Positions 54,298 to 63,957 are shown, numbered from the stretch's first letter. The stretch: 64,000 nt of DNA from VAXT01 sp963850415 (GCA_963850415.1 CAWKLE010000003.1:1-64000); one strand, 5' to 3'. Notes: a model not told the origin generated them from the sequence alone. Numbers and translations are program-made.

Positions 54298-55488
54298 ATG
54301 GCAGAGATCGCCTACGAGCACGTCTCCAAGATCTATCCCGACGGGACGCAGGCCGTGCACGACCTCGAGCTCGAGATCCAGGACGCCGAGCTGATGGTCC
54401 TCGTCGGGCCGTCCGGCTGCGGCAAGACGACCGCGCTGCGGATGCTCGCCGGCCTCGAGGAGATCAGTGACGGCGAGATCCGCATTGGCGACCGAATCGT
54501 CAACGACCTGACTCCGAAGGACCGGGACATCGCGATGGTCTTCCAGAGCTACGCGCTCTACCCACACATGACCGTCGAGCAGAACCTCGCTTTCGGGCTC
54601 AAGCTGCGCAAGCTGCCGAAGAAAGAGGTCGACGAGCGCGTGAGGCGGGCGGCGAGGATCCTCCAGATCGAGGAGTTCCTCAAGCGCAAGCCGCGCGCGC
54701 TCTCGGGCGGCCAGCGGCAGCGTGTCGCGATGGGACGCGCGATCGTGCGAGAGCCGCAGGCCTTCTTGATGGACGAGCCGCTCTCGAACCTCGACGCGAA
54801 GCTGCGCGTACAGATGCGCGCCGAGATCCACCAGCTCCAACGGCGACTGGGCGTGACGACGATCTACGTCACCCACGACCAGGTCGAGGCGATGACGATG
54901 GGCGACCGCGTCGCCGTCATGAACGCGGGACACCTGCAGCAGGTAGACACGCCGCAGGTGCTCTACGACCAGCCGGTCAACGAGTTCGTCGCCGGCTTCA
55001 TCGGCTCGCCGTCGATCAATCTGGTCGAGTCGGAGCTCGTCCGGAGCAACGGCAACCTCGAGGTCACCGTCGGCGAGCACAAGCTGGCCGTCGATGATCA
55101 CGTCGCCCGCAACCGCTCAGGCCTCGGCGATTACGTCGGCAAGAAGATCATCCTCGGGATCAGGCCGGAGGACTTCGAGGACGTGGCCATCGAGCCCGAT
55201 ACGCCCGCCGACCGCCGGATCAAGGTCACAGCCGAACTCACCGAGCCGCTCGGCTCCGAGGTGCTGGTCCACTTCGGCACGGAGGCGACCGCCGTCGTCT
55301 CGAGCGCTGCCGCCGCGGACGCCGGCGAGGACGCGGACATCCGTCTCGGCGAGGGAGACGAGATCACGACGCGCCTGATCGCCCGCGTCAGCCCGAAGTC
55401 CCGCATCGCCCTGGGTCAGGAGGTCGAGCTCGCGGTCGACACCACCCGGCTCTACTTCTTCGACCCCGAGACCCGCGAAGCCGTCTAG
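54298..55488 (+). CDS. msmK: Sugar ABC transporter ATP-binding protein (MsmK/UgpC type)
   Basis: ATPase of 396 residues that energises a carbohydrate importer. Walker A GPSGCGKTTAL, signature LSGGQRQRVAMGRAI, Walker B AFLMDEPLSNLDAKLR, switch TIYVTHDQVEAM, and C-terminal TOBE/OB regulatory domain from about residue 240. An AGGAGCGAGGGG site precedes ATG 54298. Convergent with the permease genes (four-base overlap), so it serves the importer encoded on the other strand. Confidence 0.93.
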   Translation: MAEIAYEHVSKIYPDGTQAVHDLELEIQDAELMVLVGPSGCGKTTALRMLAGLEEISDGEIRIGDRIVNDLTPKDRDIAMVFQSYALYPHMTVEQNLAFGLKLRKLPKKEVDERVRRAARILQIEEFLKRKPRALSGGQRQRVAMGRAIVREPQAFLMDEPLSNLDAKLRVQMRAEIHQLQRRLGVTTIYVTHDQVEAMTMGDRVAVMNAGHLQQVDTPQVLYDQPVNEFVAGFIGSPSINLVESELVRSNGNLEVTVGEHKLAVDDHVARNRSGLGDYVGKKIILGIRPEDFEDVAIEPDTPADRRIKVTAELTEPLGSEVLVHFGTEATAVVSSAAAADAGEDADIRLGEGDEITTRLIARVSPKSRIALGQEVELAVDTTRLYFFDPETREAV

Positions 55489-56426
55489 CCCTTCACGGCT
55501 CCCGCTGTCAGCCCGGCCAGGATCCGTCGCTGCAGGATGAGGGTCGCCGCGATCAGCGGCAGCGTCACCACGATCGTCGCGGCCATCACGGTCCCCCACG
55601 GGAACTGGAACGCGTTGCCGCTCGACCCGGTGAAGGAGGTGATCGCGACCGGCACCGTGTAATGGTCCGGCGACTGGATGAAGGAGACGGCATAGAGGTA
55701 CTCGTTCCAGGCCGAGATGAAGGCGAGCAGGCCGGTCGTGACCAGGCCCGGAGCGATCAGCGGCAGTAGCACCTTCCAGAACACTTGCAGCGGCGTGGCG
55801 CCGTCGACGTAGGCCGCCTCCTCGAGGTCGGCGGGGAGCGCGCGCATGAAGCTCGTCAGCACCCAGATCGTGAACGGCAGCGTGAAGATCAGGTAGCTGA
55901 AGACGAGCGCCCACAGCGAGTCGTACAGCTTCGGGAAGTCGATCGGGCCGAGAATGTGGAAGCCGCTGAACATCGTGTAGAGGGCCCCGAGGATCGCGAT
56001 CTGCGGGAAGATCGTCATCGAGAGCATCAGGTAGAGGACGAACGACTTGCCACGGAAGCGGAAGCGGCCGAGCGCGTAGGCGGACAGCGAGCCGATCGCC
56101 AGCGAGATCAGCGTCACCGAGCCCGCGACGATCGTCGAGTTGAGCAGAGCCTTCCGGAAGAAGCTCGAGCTCAGCGCATCGTGGAAATGCGCCCACGTCG
56201 GGTGGCTCGGGAAGTACGAGACCGGCGTGGTGAAGAGCTCGGTGTCGGGCGTGATGGCCGAGCGCAGCGCCCAGTAGAACGGGAAGAGCGCGTAGACGGC
56301 GATCGCGACAATCAGGAGCCAGAAAGGCAGCCTGACCAGTGTCCGGCCGAGGCGGCTGCGGCGCAGGCGGACCGAGCGCGAGACCGGACGGATCGCGGCC
56401 CTGGTGGTCTCCGCGGCGGTGCTCAT
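55485..56426 (-). CDS. Sugar ABC transporter permease (MalG-like)
   Basis: Permease of 313 residues, six helices. The EAA-loop coupling motif is EEAAYVDGATPLQVFWKVLLPLIAPG, typical of the carbohydrate CUT1 family second permease. A 45-residue basic N-terminal stretch precedes helix 1. Four-base overlap with the MalF-like gene. Confidence 0.9.
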   Translation of the reverse strand: MSTAAETTRAAIRPVSRSVRLRRSRLGRTLVRLPFWLLIVAIAVYALFPFYWALRSAITPDTELFTTPVSYFPSHPTWAHFHDALSSSFFRKALLNSTIVAGSVTLISLAIGSLSAYALGRFRFRGKSFVLYLMLSMTIFPQIAILGALYTMFSGFHILGPIDFPKLYDSLWALVFSYLIFTLPFTIWVLTSFMRALPADLEEAAYVDGATPLQVFWKVLLPLIAPGLVTTGLLAFISAWNEYLYAVSFIQSPDHYTVPVAITSFTGSSGNAFQFPWGTVMAATIVVTLPLIAATLILQRRILAGLTAGAVKG

Positions 56427-57355
56427 TCCTCGGTCACCCGCACGAGGGTGACGTAGATGACGACGAACAGCGAAATGATCAGGAAGATCGCGACGCTCAT
56501 CGCCGCGCCGTAGCCGACGTGACCGTCTCCGACGATCGTGCTCTGGTTGTAGACCGCCATCGACTGCGCCCCTAGGCGGTTCCCGAAGAAGACCGCGAAG
56601 ACGTCGAAGACACGCAACGCGTCAAGGGTGCGGAAGATCAGCACCACGAGGATCGCCGGCCGCAGAAGGGGCATGGTGATCCGCCAGAATTGCTGCAGCT
56701 GGTTCGCCCCGTCGACCGACGCCGCTTCGTAGAGATCGTTCGGGATCACCTGCATGCCGGCCAGCAGCAGCAGCGCGACGAACGGCGTCGTCTTCCAGAT
56801 GTCGACCGCGCTGACCGCGGCGAGCGTGGTCGAGGGGTCGGCGAGCCACGCGTGCGGGTGCGACAGGATGTGCGTGCGCATACCGAGGTCGTTGATGACG
56901 CCGTTGGTGTCGTCGAGCATCCACAGCCACATCTTCGCGGCAACCACCGTCGGGATCGCCCAGGGCACGAGCATGATGGCCCGCATGATGCCCCGGCCCT
57001 TGAAGTGCGAGTTGACGACGAGCGCGATGATCAGACCGAGCAGGAACTCGAGCGAGACGGTGATCACCGTGAACTTGATCGTCAAGACGACGGTGTCCCG
57101 GAAGATCGTGTCGTGGATGAGGGTCCGGTAGTTGTCGAGGCCGACCCGCTTCGTCGGCTCGAGACCGGCCAGGAACTCCTGGTTCGTGAAGCTCTGGTAG
57201 ACGGTCCTGGCGAGCGGGTAGATCGCGACGAAGACAACGACCGCGAGCGCGGGCAGGAGCAAGAGCCAAGCGAGGCGCGTCTGTCGGCGCTGGAGCTTGG
57301 TGTGGCGTCGACGACGGCGACGCGGAACCGGGGCTGGCGTGGCGACCGAGCTCAT
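56423..57355 (-). CDS. Sugar ABC transporter permease (MalF-like)
   Basis: Permease of 310 residues. N-terminal basic tail then LLLLPALAVVVFVAIYPLA helix; EAA loop YEAASVDGANQLQQFWRITMPLLRP. Forms the channel with the MalG-like partner. The GAGGGAGGATG hairpin sits just upstream, between it and the binding-protein gene. Confidence 0.9.
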   Translation of the reverse strand: MSSVATPAPVPRRRRRRHTKLQRRQTRLAWLLLLPALAVVVFVAIYPLARTVYQSFTNQEFLAGLEPTKRVGLDNYRTLIHDTIFRDTVVLTIKFTVITVSLEFLLGLIIALVVNSHFKGRGIMRAIMLVPWAIPTVVAAKMWLWMLDDTNGVINDLGMRTHILSHPHAWLADPSTTLAAVSAVDIWKTTPFVALLLLAGMQVIPNDLYEAASVDGANQLQQFWRITMPLLRPAILVVLIFRTLDALRVFDVFAVFFGNRLGAQSMAVYNQSTIVGDGHVGYGAAMSVAIFLIISLFVVIYVTLVRVTEE

Positions 57356-57362
57356 CAGTCGT

Positions 57363-57392
57363 GAGGGAGGATGACAGGTGCCATCCTCCCTC
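57363..57392 (-). terminator. Hairpin between sugar-binding protein and permease genes
   Basis: Perfect 11-bp stem (57363-57373 with 57382-57392) with an 8-nt loop, no T run. Positioned exactly like the hairpin in the peptide operon (32772), so likely sets excess expression of the binding protein. Confidence 0.65.
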
Positions 57393-57412
57393 GTTCCATC
57401 AGGCCGTGCGGC

Positions 57413-58771
57413 CTACTTCGACTTCAGGATCTGCTCCAGCCTCGACTTGATCTGAGGCAGCACCTGGCTTGCAGACGAGCCGGTGAGGATCTGGTTGATG
57501 CCCTGGTAGACGACCTTCGAGGCCTCGTTGTAGTGCGCACCGAGGAACTTCGCGGGGCGCGTAACGCGAGGAACGCTCGCGATGGCCGGCTTCAGGTACG
57601 GGTTCGCCTTCACGACCGCCTTGTTCTTGGCCACCGACACGATCGTCGGCACGTTCGAGTTGGTGATCGCGTCGAACTTCTCGACCGCGGGGCTCGTCAT
57701 GTAGCGGACGAGCTCGATCGAGGCGCCCTGATGCTTCGAGAACCTCGAGACTGCGAGCTGCCACCCGCCGACGGTGCCGACCGACTTGCCGGACGCGCCG
57801 TGCGGAAGCGTCGTGACGCTGAACTTGCCCTTCACCTTCGAGCCGGCGCCGGCGCCGATCCCGTACTGGTACGGCCAGTTCCGCGCGAATGCGGCGTCAC
57901 CGTTGTCGAACGCGTGCTCGGTCTGGTCTTCCTGGTAGGTCGTGACGCCCTGCGGCGCGGTCTTGCCGATCTGGGCGGCGATGGTGTTCAGGACCGTCCG
58001 TGCCTTGGCGTTGTCGATGGTGACCTTGCCGTTGTCGATGATGTGGCCGCCGCCAGCGGACGCGATCCACTCGAGGGCGTTGCAGGTGAGCCCCTCGTAC
58101 GCGTTTCCCTGGAAGACGAAGCCGGAGAAGTTCGGGTTCGAGCCCCGCTCGCCGTCCTGGATCTTCTTCGCCATCTGGAAGAGAGTGGTCCAGGTCTTCG
58201 GCGGGCTGGTGTACCCGTACTTCTTCAACAGGTCGGTGCGGTAGTACAGGATCCCGTAGTCACCGAACCAAGGCATCGCGACGAGCCTGCCCTTGATCGT
58301 GTCGTTGGCGACAATGCTCGCGAGGTGCAGCTTGGACTGCTTCGCGAGCTTCGGCTTCAGGTTGACCAGGTACGGCGCGAACGCCCCCGGCCAGACGACG
58401 TCGATCATCGCGACGTCGATCGAGGACGACTTCGACGAAAACGCGCGCGCGAGCTGCGCGTACGACTGGTCGGACGCCGCCGGATGCGGAACGACCTTGA
58501 CCTTGATACCGGTGTTCTTCGTGAACTGTTTGGCGAGCGCCGTGTCACGCACGTGGCCGTTTCCGACCGAGTCGCCCACGAACGTGATCGTCTGCCCGCC
58601 GTACTTCTTTCTGATTGCGGCGGCGTTGGGCACCTTTGGCGCCGGCATCGTGGCCGCCGCTCTCTGTGCGTGCGACGACTTGCTGCTGCTCGCCGCGGCG
58701 ACGCCGATGAAGGCAATGAGCGCGAGCGCGCCCATCGCTCCTGCGACGCCGAGCAATTTGCGGTGTTTCAC
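57413..58771 (-). CDS. Sugar ABC transporter substrate-binding protein (SBP family 1)
   Basis: Extracellular binding protein of about 452 residues. Signal sequence (LLGVAGAMGALALIAFIGVAAASS) lacks a lipobox, then extracellular SBP_bac_1 domain (GQTITFVGDSVGNGHVRDTALAKQF, FSSKSSSIDVAMIDVVWPGAFAPYL). GTG 58771 has AAAGGA ten bases upstream; the longer frame to 58831 starts in the RNase P terminator region. Feeds the neighbouring permeases; sugar probably alpha-glucosides given the GH13 gene. Confidence 0.88.
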   Translation of the reverse strand: MKHRKLLGVAGAMGALALIAFIGVAAASSSKSSHAQRAAATMPAPKVPNAAAIRKKYGGQTITFVGDSVGNGHVRDTALAKQFTKNTGIKVKVVPHPAASDQSYAQLARAFSSKSSSIDVAMIDVVWPGAFAPYLVNLKPKLAKQSKLHLASIVANDTIKGRLVAMPWFGDYGILYYRTDLLKKYGYTSPPKTWTTLFQMAKKIQDGERGSNPNFSGFVFQGNAYEGLTCNALEWIASAGGGHIIDNGKVTIDNAKARTVLNTIAAQIGKTAPQGVTTYQEDQTEHAFDNGDAAFARNWPYQYGIGAGAGSKVKGKFSVTTLPHGASGKSVGTVGGWQLAVSRFSKHQGASIELVRYMTSPAVEKFDAITNSNVPTIVSVAKNKAVVKANPYLKPAIASVPRVTRPAKFLGAHYNEASKVVYQGINQILTGSSASQVLPQIKSRLEQILKSK

Positions 58772-58839
58772 TTCTCCCACGTCCTTTCCCTTAGACCCCA
58801 CTGAACACTGAAGGTTATCGCCTTTTGCCATTTCAAATA

Positions 58840-58866
58840 GAGAAGCCCCGCGGAGCGGGGCTTCTC
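58840..58866 (-). terminator. Terminator of RNase P RNA
   Basis: 11-bp stem GAGAAGCCCCG/CGGGGCTTCTC with a 5-nt loop, directly after the rnpB 3' end on the minus strand, followed by TATTTGAAA. Confidence 0.75.
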
Positions 58867-58868
58867 GG

Positions 58869-59205
<337 letters not shown>

Positions 59206-59219
<14 letters not shown>

Positions 59220-59397
59220 GGCGCAATTGTAGCCGCGGCTGTCCGACGCTCCGGAACTCCGCCTGGCACTCCGGACACGACACGGATCCCGCCCGATGAA
59301 GCACGAACTCGCCGCACACGAGGCACTCCAGGCTGGCCCCGCGCAGGAGCGCGAACAGCTCCTGCTCGAGCGTCCGGTTGAGGGCTTCGACGCTCAT
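59206..59397 (-). CDS. Small zinc-ribbon protein following lexA
   Basis: Protein of 63 residues. Helical N terminus (MSVEALNRTLEQELFALLRG) then CLVC-x13-CPEC, a single zinc ribbon. ATG overlaps the lexA stop by four bases, so it is co-translated with LexA, and its 3' end runs 14 bp into the rnpB gene. Unknown function; SOS linkage follows from position only. Confidence 0.65.
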
Positions 59398-60018
59398 AGC
59401 TGCCGGAAGACTCCGATCACCTTGCCGATGAGCTCGACGTGCTGCGCGTAGATGGGCTCGAGAGCATCGTTCTCGGGCTGGAGGCGCACGCGGCCGTTCT
59501 CCCTGAAGAGGCGCTTCATCGTGGCCTCCTCGGCCGTCTCGTCGTCACCGACGAGCGCGACGACGATGTCGCCGTCTCTCGCGTCCTGCGCCCGCTCGAC
59601 GACTGCGATGTCCCCGTCGAGGATGCCCGCGTTGATCATCGAATCGCCCTTGACGCGGAGCAGGAACTCCTCGCCGCCGCGCGACAGCGGCTCGGGGACT
59701 GCGAGGTACTCCTCGATGTTGTCCTCAGCGAGCAACGGTCCGACCCGCGGCGACCTCGCCTACGAGTGGGAGCTTGTGGACATCGGACTCTGCGACTACA
59801 GGCGCCTTCGGCTCGCGTCGCAGCTCGATCGCGCGCGGCTTGGTCGGATCGCGCTTGAGCAGTCCGGCGCGTTCGAGGTTCGCGAGATGCGCATGGACGG
59901 TCGAAGGGGACGCGAGGCCGACCGCTTCGCCGATCTCGCGGACGGTCGGCGGGTACCCGTGCGCGTCCGCGTACTTCGTCAAGAAGTCGAGAATCTGGCG
60001 CTGCCGTTCCGTGAGCAC
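59394..60018 (-). pseudogene. lexA: LexA SOS repressor, single-base frameshift at the hinge
   Basis: Winged-helix DNA-binding domain (LTERQRQILDFLTKYADAHGYPPTVREIGEAVGLAS) and S24 protease domain (RVKGDSMINAGILDGD with the serine, later EEATMKRLFRENG with the lysine) are both intact but in different frames. Deleting one A near 59739 joins them as GEVAAGRPLLAED, restoring the Ala-Gly cleavage site and giving 207 residues. GTG 60018 follows AAGGAGG and an SOS box, supporting this start over the upstream ATG 60078. Most likely a sequence error. Confidence 0.9.
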
Positions 60019-60032
60019 TTGGCCTCCTTCGG

Positions 60033-60046
60033 CGAACATGTGTTCG
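60033..60046. promoter_or_regulatory. LexA operator (SOS box)
   Basis: CGAACATGTGTTCG is a perfect palindromic match to the Gram-positive and actinobacterial LexA box (CGAAC-N4-GTTCG). It lies 14 bp upstream of the lexA GTG, as expected for autoregulation. Confidence 0.9.
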
Positions 60047-60090
60047 ATCACGGTAGCGAGCCGAACGGACGGCGTCAAACATCCATCGCC

Positions 60091-60117
60091 GCGGCGGCGG
60101 GCTTTGCCCGTCGCCGC
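60091..60117. other. Strong hairpin upstream of lexA
   Basis: 12-bp stem (60091-60102 with 60106-60117, one G:U) and TTT loop between lexA and tRNA-Leu. Probably a transcription barrier insulating the lexA promoter from the tRNA. Confidence 0.5.
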
Positions 60118-60144
60118 TCACTGCGGTTCGGCCAAGAGACCGAG

Positions 60145-60195
60145 ATCGCGCGAAGTCGTCATGGCGCCGGGGAGCGGCGCCGGACTTCGCGCGAT
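60145..60195 (-). terminator. Two-tier hairpin ending tRNA-Leu transcription
   Basis: A perfect 13-bp outer stem (60145-60157 with 60183-60195) encloses a 6-bp inner stem GGCGCC/GGCGCC. It begins four bases beyond the tRNA-Leu 3' end. No T run, so it may act in 3' processing as well as termination. Confidence 0.55.
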
Positions 60196-60198
60196 GAG

Positions 60199-60284
<86 letters not shown>

Positions 60285-60311
60285 GCGACGCGAATAGTAG
60301 CGGGCGCCCTT

Positions 60312-60432
60312 CCGGGGTCAGACCCCGACTCGGGACGCGCACGAATCTCGAACGAATCGCGCACTTCTCGTCCACAGGACGCGTAGACGAGCGGCCTGTC
60401 CCGCGGAGAGTTGTAAAGGGGTCTGACCCCGG
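60312..60432. repeat. Inverted-repeat element CCGGGGTCAGACCCC
   Basis: Fifteen identical bases occur inverted at 60312-60326 and 60418-60432. Each half is itself a near palindrome (GGGG-TCA/TGA-CCCC). The 121-bp unit between tRNA-Leu and tldD carries no gene, resembling REP-type or MITE-like repeats. Confidence 0.55.
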
Positions 60433-60451
60433 TGGGGTTAGGGTTGCTCGC

Positions 60452-61885
60452 GTGAGAGCGCTTGCCGAAGCGGCGGTCGACGCGGCACTGGGGGCAGGGG
60501 CGTCCTATGCGGACGCGCGGGCCGTATCCCTGCGCCGCCAGTACGTGATCACGAAGAACGGCCAGGTCGACGACATGAGCGACACCGAGAGCGCAGGTAT
60601 CGGGGTCCGCGTGCTCGTGGACGGCGCCTGGGGGTTCGCCGGCGCCGGCCGGCTCGACGAGACCGGCGCGCGCGACTCGGCGCTTCGAGCCGTCGAGTTC
60701 GCCCGCGCAGCGCCCGGGCGGCACCGGACGAGCCTCGCGCCTGTCGAAGCTCACAACGGCCAATACCGCACGCCACTCGAGCGCGATCCGTTCGCGGTCC
60801 CGCTCACCGAGAAGATCGACCTCTGCCTGCGGGCCGAAGACGGCATGCGGCACGCCGACGTGAAGGTCACCGTCGCGATGATCCGCGCCCAGCGCGAGCA
60901 CAAGGTGCTCGTCTCCTCGGAGGGCACGAACGTCGAGCAGGAGCTCTACGAGTGCGGCGGAGGCATCGACGCGTACGCATCCAGTGACGAGGTGTCCCAG
61001 GTGCGGAGCTACCCGAGCCAGCACTCGGGCGTCAGCGGGCAGGCCGGCTGGGAATTCGTCGAGCGGCTGGGGCTCGACCGCGAGGCACCGCGCGTCGGTG
61101 AGCAGGCCGCAGCGCTCCTGCGCGCCCCCGCGTGCCCACCCGGCCGGACGACGATCGTCCTCTCGCCCGAGCAGGCGATCATGCAGGTGCACGAGTCCGT
61201 CGGGCACCCGACCGAGCTCGATCGCGTGTACGGAACGGAAGCCGCGTACGCGGGCACGAGCTTCCTCTCGCCGGACGACCTCGGCAGCCTCCGCTACGGG
61301 TCCGAGCACATGAACATCACGGCCGACTCCACCACGCCCGAAGGCCTCGGCACGTTCGCCTACGACGACGAAGGCGTGTCGGCCGCGCGCGAGGCGATCG
61401 TGCAGGCGGGCGTGCTCCGCGGGTTTCTCAGCTCCCGCGAGACCGCGGCGCAGCTCGGCGCCGGGCGCGGCGGGTCGATGCGCGCCGACGGGTGGGCGCG
61501 CATGCCGCTCGTCCGGATGACGAACCTCCACCTCGAGCCCGGCGAGGGCTCGTTCGAGGAGCTCCTGGCCGACGTCGACGACGGGCTCTACCTGGAGACG
61601 AACAAGAGCTGGTCGATCGACGACAAGCGCCTCAACTTCCAGTTCGGGACGCAGGTCGCGTGGGAGATCAAGAAGGGGGAGCTGGGCCGGATGCTGCGGG
61701 ACGCGACGTACACGGGCGTGACGCCGGTCTTCTGGGGCAAGCTCGACGCAGTCGCCGGGCCCGAGGAGTGGACGCTCTTCGGGCTCACGAACTGCGGCAA
61801 GGGCCAACCCGGACAGGAGGCGCACGTCTCGCACGGCGCCGCCCACGCGCGGTTTCGCGACGTCGAGGTCGGGGTCTCCGCGTGA
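60452..61885 (+). CDS. tldD: TldD-family metalloprotease
   Basis: Protease of 477 residues that with TldE degrades or trims small peptides, including RiPP leaders and CcdA in E. coli. The zinc motif HESVGH is at residues 247-252; a third ligand cysteine is in LTNCGKGQP near the C terminus. GTG 60452 start. Overlaps pmbA by four bases (GTGA). Confidence 0.92.
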   Translation: MRALAEAAVDAALGAGASYADARAVSLRRQYVITKNGQVDDMSDTESAGIGVRVLVDGAWGFAGAGRLDETGARDSALRAVEFARAAPGRHRTSLAPVEAHNGQYRTPLERDPFAVPLTEKIDLCLRAEDGMRHADVKVTVAMIRAQREHKVLVSSEGTNVEQELYECGGGIDAYASSDEVSQVRSYPSQHSGVSGQAGWEFVERLGLDREAPRVGEQAAALLRAPACPPGRTTIVLSPEQAIMQVHESVGHPTELDRVYGTEAAYAGTSFLSPDDLGSLRYGSEHMNITADSTTPEGLGTFAYDDEGVSAAREAIVQAGVLRGFLSSRETAAQLGAGRGGSMRADGWARMPLVRMTNLHLEPGEGSFEELLADVDDGLYLETNKSWSIDDKRLNFQFGTQVAWEIKKGELGRMLRDATYTGVTPVFWGKLDAVAGPEEWTLFGLTNCGKGQPGQEAHVSHGAAHARFRDVEVGVSA

Positions 61886-63246
61886 GCCGCAGCCTCGATC
61901 TGGCCGAAGAAGCGCTCCGCGCGACGAGCGGGGACGCCGCCGAGGTGGTCGTGCACGCCGAGCGTTCCGGCGTTGCCCGCTTCGCCGCGTCGATCGTCCA
62001 CCAGCCCACGCTGATCGAGAACTCGGTCGTCCGCGTGCGCGTCCTGCGCGACGGCAGGATCGGCTGGGCCGCCACGAACCGGGTCGACGGCGAAGGGCTC
62101 GCCGAGGTCGCGCGCCGCGCGCGCGAGGCCGCCGACAGCGCCAGGCCCGATCCCGACTTCCCCGGCTTCGCGCTCCCGGCCGACTACCCGGACGTGGGAG
62201 GCTACGACGAGGAAACCGCGGCGCTCGGCGCCGCCGACCAGGCCCGGCTCGCAGCGGCTGCGATCGAGGCCGCGGGGGACATCGGGCTCTACGGCATCTA
62301 CACGAGCGGGGTGACCGAGATCGCGGTCGCGTCCTCCACGGGCCTCGCCGCGGAGCAGACGACCACTGACGCCGTCTGTCTCTGCCTGGCCGCCGACAAG
62401 AAAGCATCGGGCTGGGCCGAGCGGACCGGCTGGCGAGCCGCGGACGTCGATCCCGCGGAGCCGGCGCGCGAGGCTGCGGAGACTGCTGCGCGGACGCGCG
62501 GCGGCGGCGACCTCGAGCCGGGCACGTACCGGGCGGTGCTCGAGCCGGTCGCAGTCGGCGATCTCGTGCGCTGGTTCTCGTACGACTCCATGGGCGCGCA
62601 GGGCTACCTCGAGGAGCGGAGCTACTTCTGCGGGCGGATCGGTGACCAGGCGTTCGACCCGAAGGTCTCGATCGCCGACGACGCCCTCGACTCGTCGAAC
62701 CTCCCGAGGCCGTTCGACTTCGAGGGGACGCCGAAGCAGCGCGTCCCGATGATCGAGGACGGCGTGATCCGCGGCGTCGTCTGGGACCGCGTGACGGCGG
62801 CGCGCGCCCCGGACGGACAGGTCTCCACCGGACACGCCCCGCCGGACGCGTGGCGGTTCTTCGGCCCGCTGCCGGCCGCGTACTCGATGGCCGCCGGTGA
62901 GGCCGGCTCGTCCGAGGAGCTGGCGGAGCTCGTCGGCGAAGGCATCTACATCACGCGGCTCCACTACCTGGGCATCGTCGATCCGCGCGGCGGCGTCCTG
63001 ACCGGCATGACCCGCGACGGGACGTTCAGGATCCGCGACGGCAAGGTCGCCGAGCCGCTCGTCAACCTGCGTTTCACCGTCGCGATGTCGGACGTCCTCG
63101 GCGACGTTCCCGGCCTGACCCGCGACCGGATGCTCGTCAACCTGAACGACCTCTACGACGAGCGCTTCGCGCACGCCGCGCTCGTGCCGGCGATCGCGAC
63201 CGCCCGCTTCCACATCAGCGGAACCGGCTCCGGGCCGGGCCTGTAG
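61882..63246 (+). CDS. pmbA: PmbA/TldE-family protein
   Basis: Partner of TldD, 454 residues. It has the same overall fold without the HExxxH motif, and ends LVNLRFTVAMSDVLGDVPGL near the C terminus, typical of TldE. Starts GTG in the tldD stop. Adjacency of both subunits supports one heterodimeric protease. Confidence 0.9.
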   Translation: MSRSLDLAEEALRATSGDAAEVVVHAERSGVARFAASIVHQPTLIENSVVRVRVLRDGRIGWAATNRVDGEGLAEVARRAREAADSARPDPDFPGFALPADYPDVGGYDEETAALGAADQARLAAAAIEAAGDIGLYGIYTSGVTEIAVASSTGLAAEQTTTDAVCLCLAADKKASGWAERTGWRAADVDPAEPAREAAETAARTRGGGDLEPGTYRAVLEPVAVGDLVRWFSYDSMGAQGYLEERSYFCGRIGDQAFDPKVSIADDALDSSNLPRPFDFEGTPKQRVPMIEDGVIRGVVWDRVTAARAPDGQVSTGHAPPDAWRFFGPLPAAYSMAAGEAGSSEELAELVGEGIYITRLHYLGIVDPRGGVLTGMTRDGTFRIRDGKVAEPLVNLRFTVAMSDVLGDVPGLTRDRMLVNLNDLYDERFAHAALVPAIATARFHISGTGSGPGL

Positions 63247-63501
63247 CTACTTCAGCAGGTGGTAGAGGATGATCGAGTTGATGAAGAAGATCACGCCGAC
63301 GACGACCGTCAGCCGCGTCAGGTTGCGCTCGACGATGTGCGTTCCGCCCTGTGAGGCCGGGACGTAGCCCATTCCGGCCATGCCCGTGTCGCGCCCCGAG
63401 TGCATCAGCACCAGGACGACGAGCAGGATGGCCGTGACGAAGTCGAAGAAGACGAACGCCGAGCGGCCGAAGCTGCTTACGAACGCGAACAGGGGCAGCA
63501 C
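63247..63501 (-). CDS. secG: Preprotein translocase subunit SecG
   Basis: Small protein of 84 residues with two membrane helices: ILLVVLVLMHSGRDTGMAGMG (helix 1 with the SecG-type loop) and LTVVVGVIFFINSIILYHLL. The loop TGMAGMGYVPASQGGTHIVERNLTR is characteristic. Start GTG. Its stop adjoins the pmbA stop back to back. Confidence 0.88.
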   Translation of the reverse strand: MLPLFAFVSSFGRSAFVFFDFVTAILLVVLVLMHSGRDTGMAGMGYVPASQGGTHIVERNLTRLTVVVGVIFFINSIILYHLLK

Positions 63502-63517
63502 GCGGACAGAGTAGCCG

Positions 63518-63913
63518 CTACCTCGCGGCCACTTCGAGGATCGCGCTCACGAGCTGCGTTCCGATCCGGTCCTTGGTCAGAAAGCCCGCGACTCCGGCCT
63601 CGCGCGCGCGGTCGACGTCTGCTGCGATGCTCGATCCGGTCAGGATCAGGATGCAGGCGTTCGGTAGGTCGAGCCGGATGCGCCTCGCCGCCTCGATGCC
63701 GTCGAGCATGGGCATCGAGATGTCCATCAGCATCACGTCCGGGACGAGCGCGCGCGCCATGTCGACGGCGTCCTGGCCGTTGCTCACGGTCCCGATCACC
63801 TTGACCCGCTCGTCGTTCCCGAGCAGCGCCTCGACGCTCTCCACGAACAGGCGCTCGTCGTCGGCGATGAGCACGCTGACCGGCCGCGGGCGGGGGTCCT
63901 CGGCGGCTTCCAT
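63518..63913 (-). CDS. Single-domain response regulator
   Basis: Receiver domain only, 131 residues, with acidic pair D18/D19, phospho-acceptor D64 (LMDISMP), T92 and K114 (FLTKD). Like NarL-type receivers but no output domain follows; the gene stops after helix 5. Probably controls a partner by protein contact. Kinase not visible here. Confidence 0.87.
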   Translation of the reverse strand: MEAAEDPRPRPVSVLIADDERLFVESVEALLGNDERVKVIGTVSNGQDAVDMARALVPDVMLMDISMPMLDGIEAARRIRLDLPNACILILTGSSIAADVDRAREAGVAGFLTKDRIGTQLVSAILEVAAR

Positions 63914-63957
63914 CTCTGCGCTGTCTTCCCCGATACGGCCAAGGCTACGCTTCGTGC

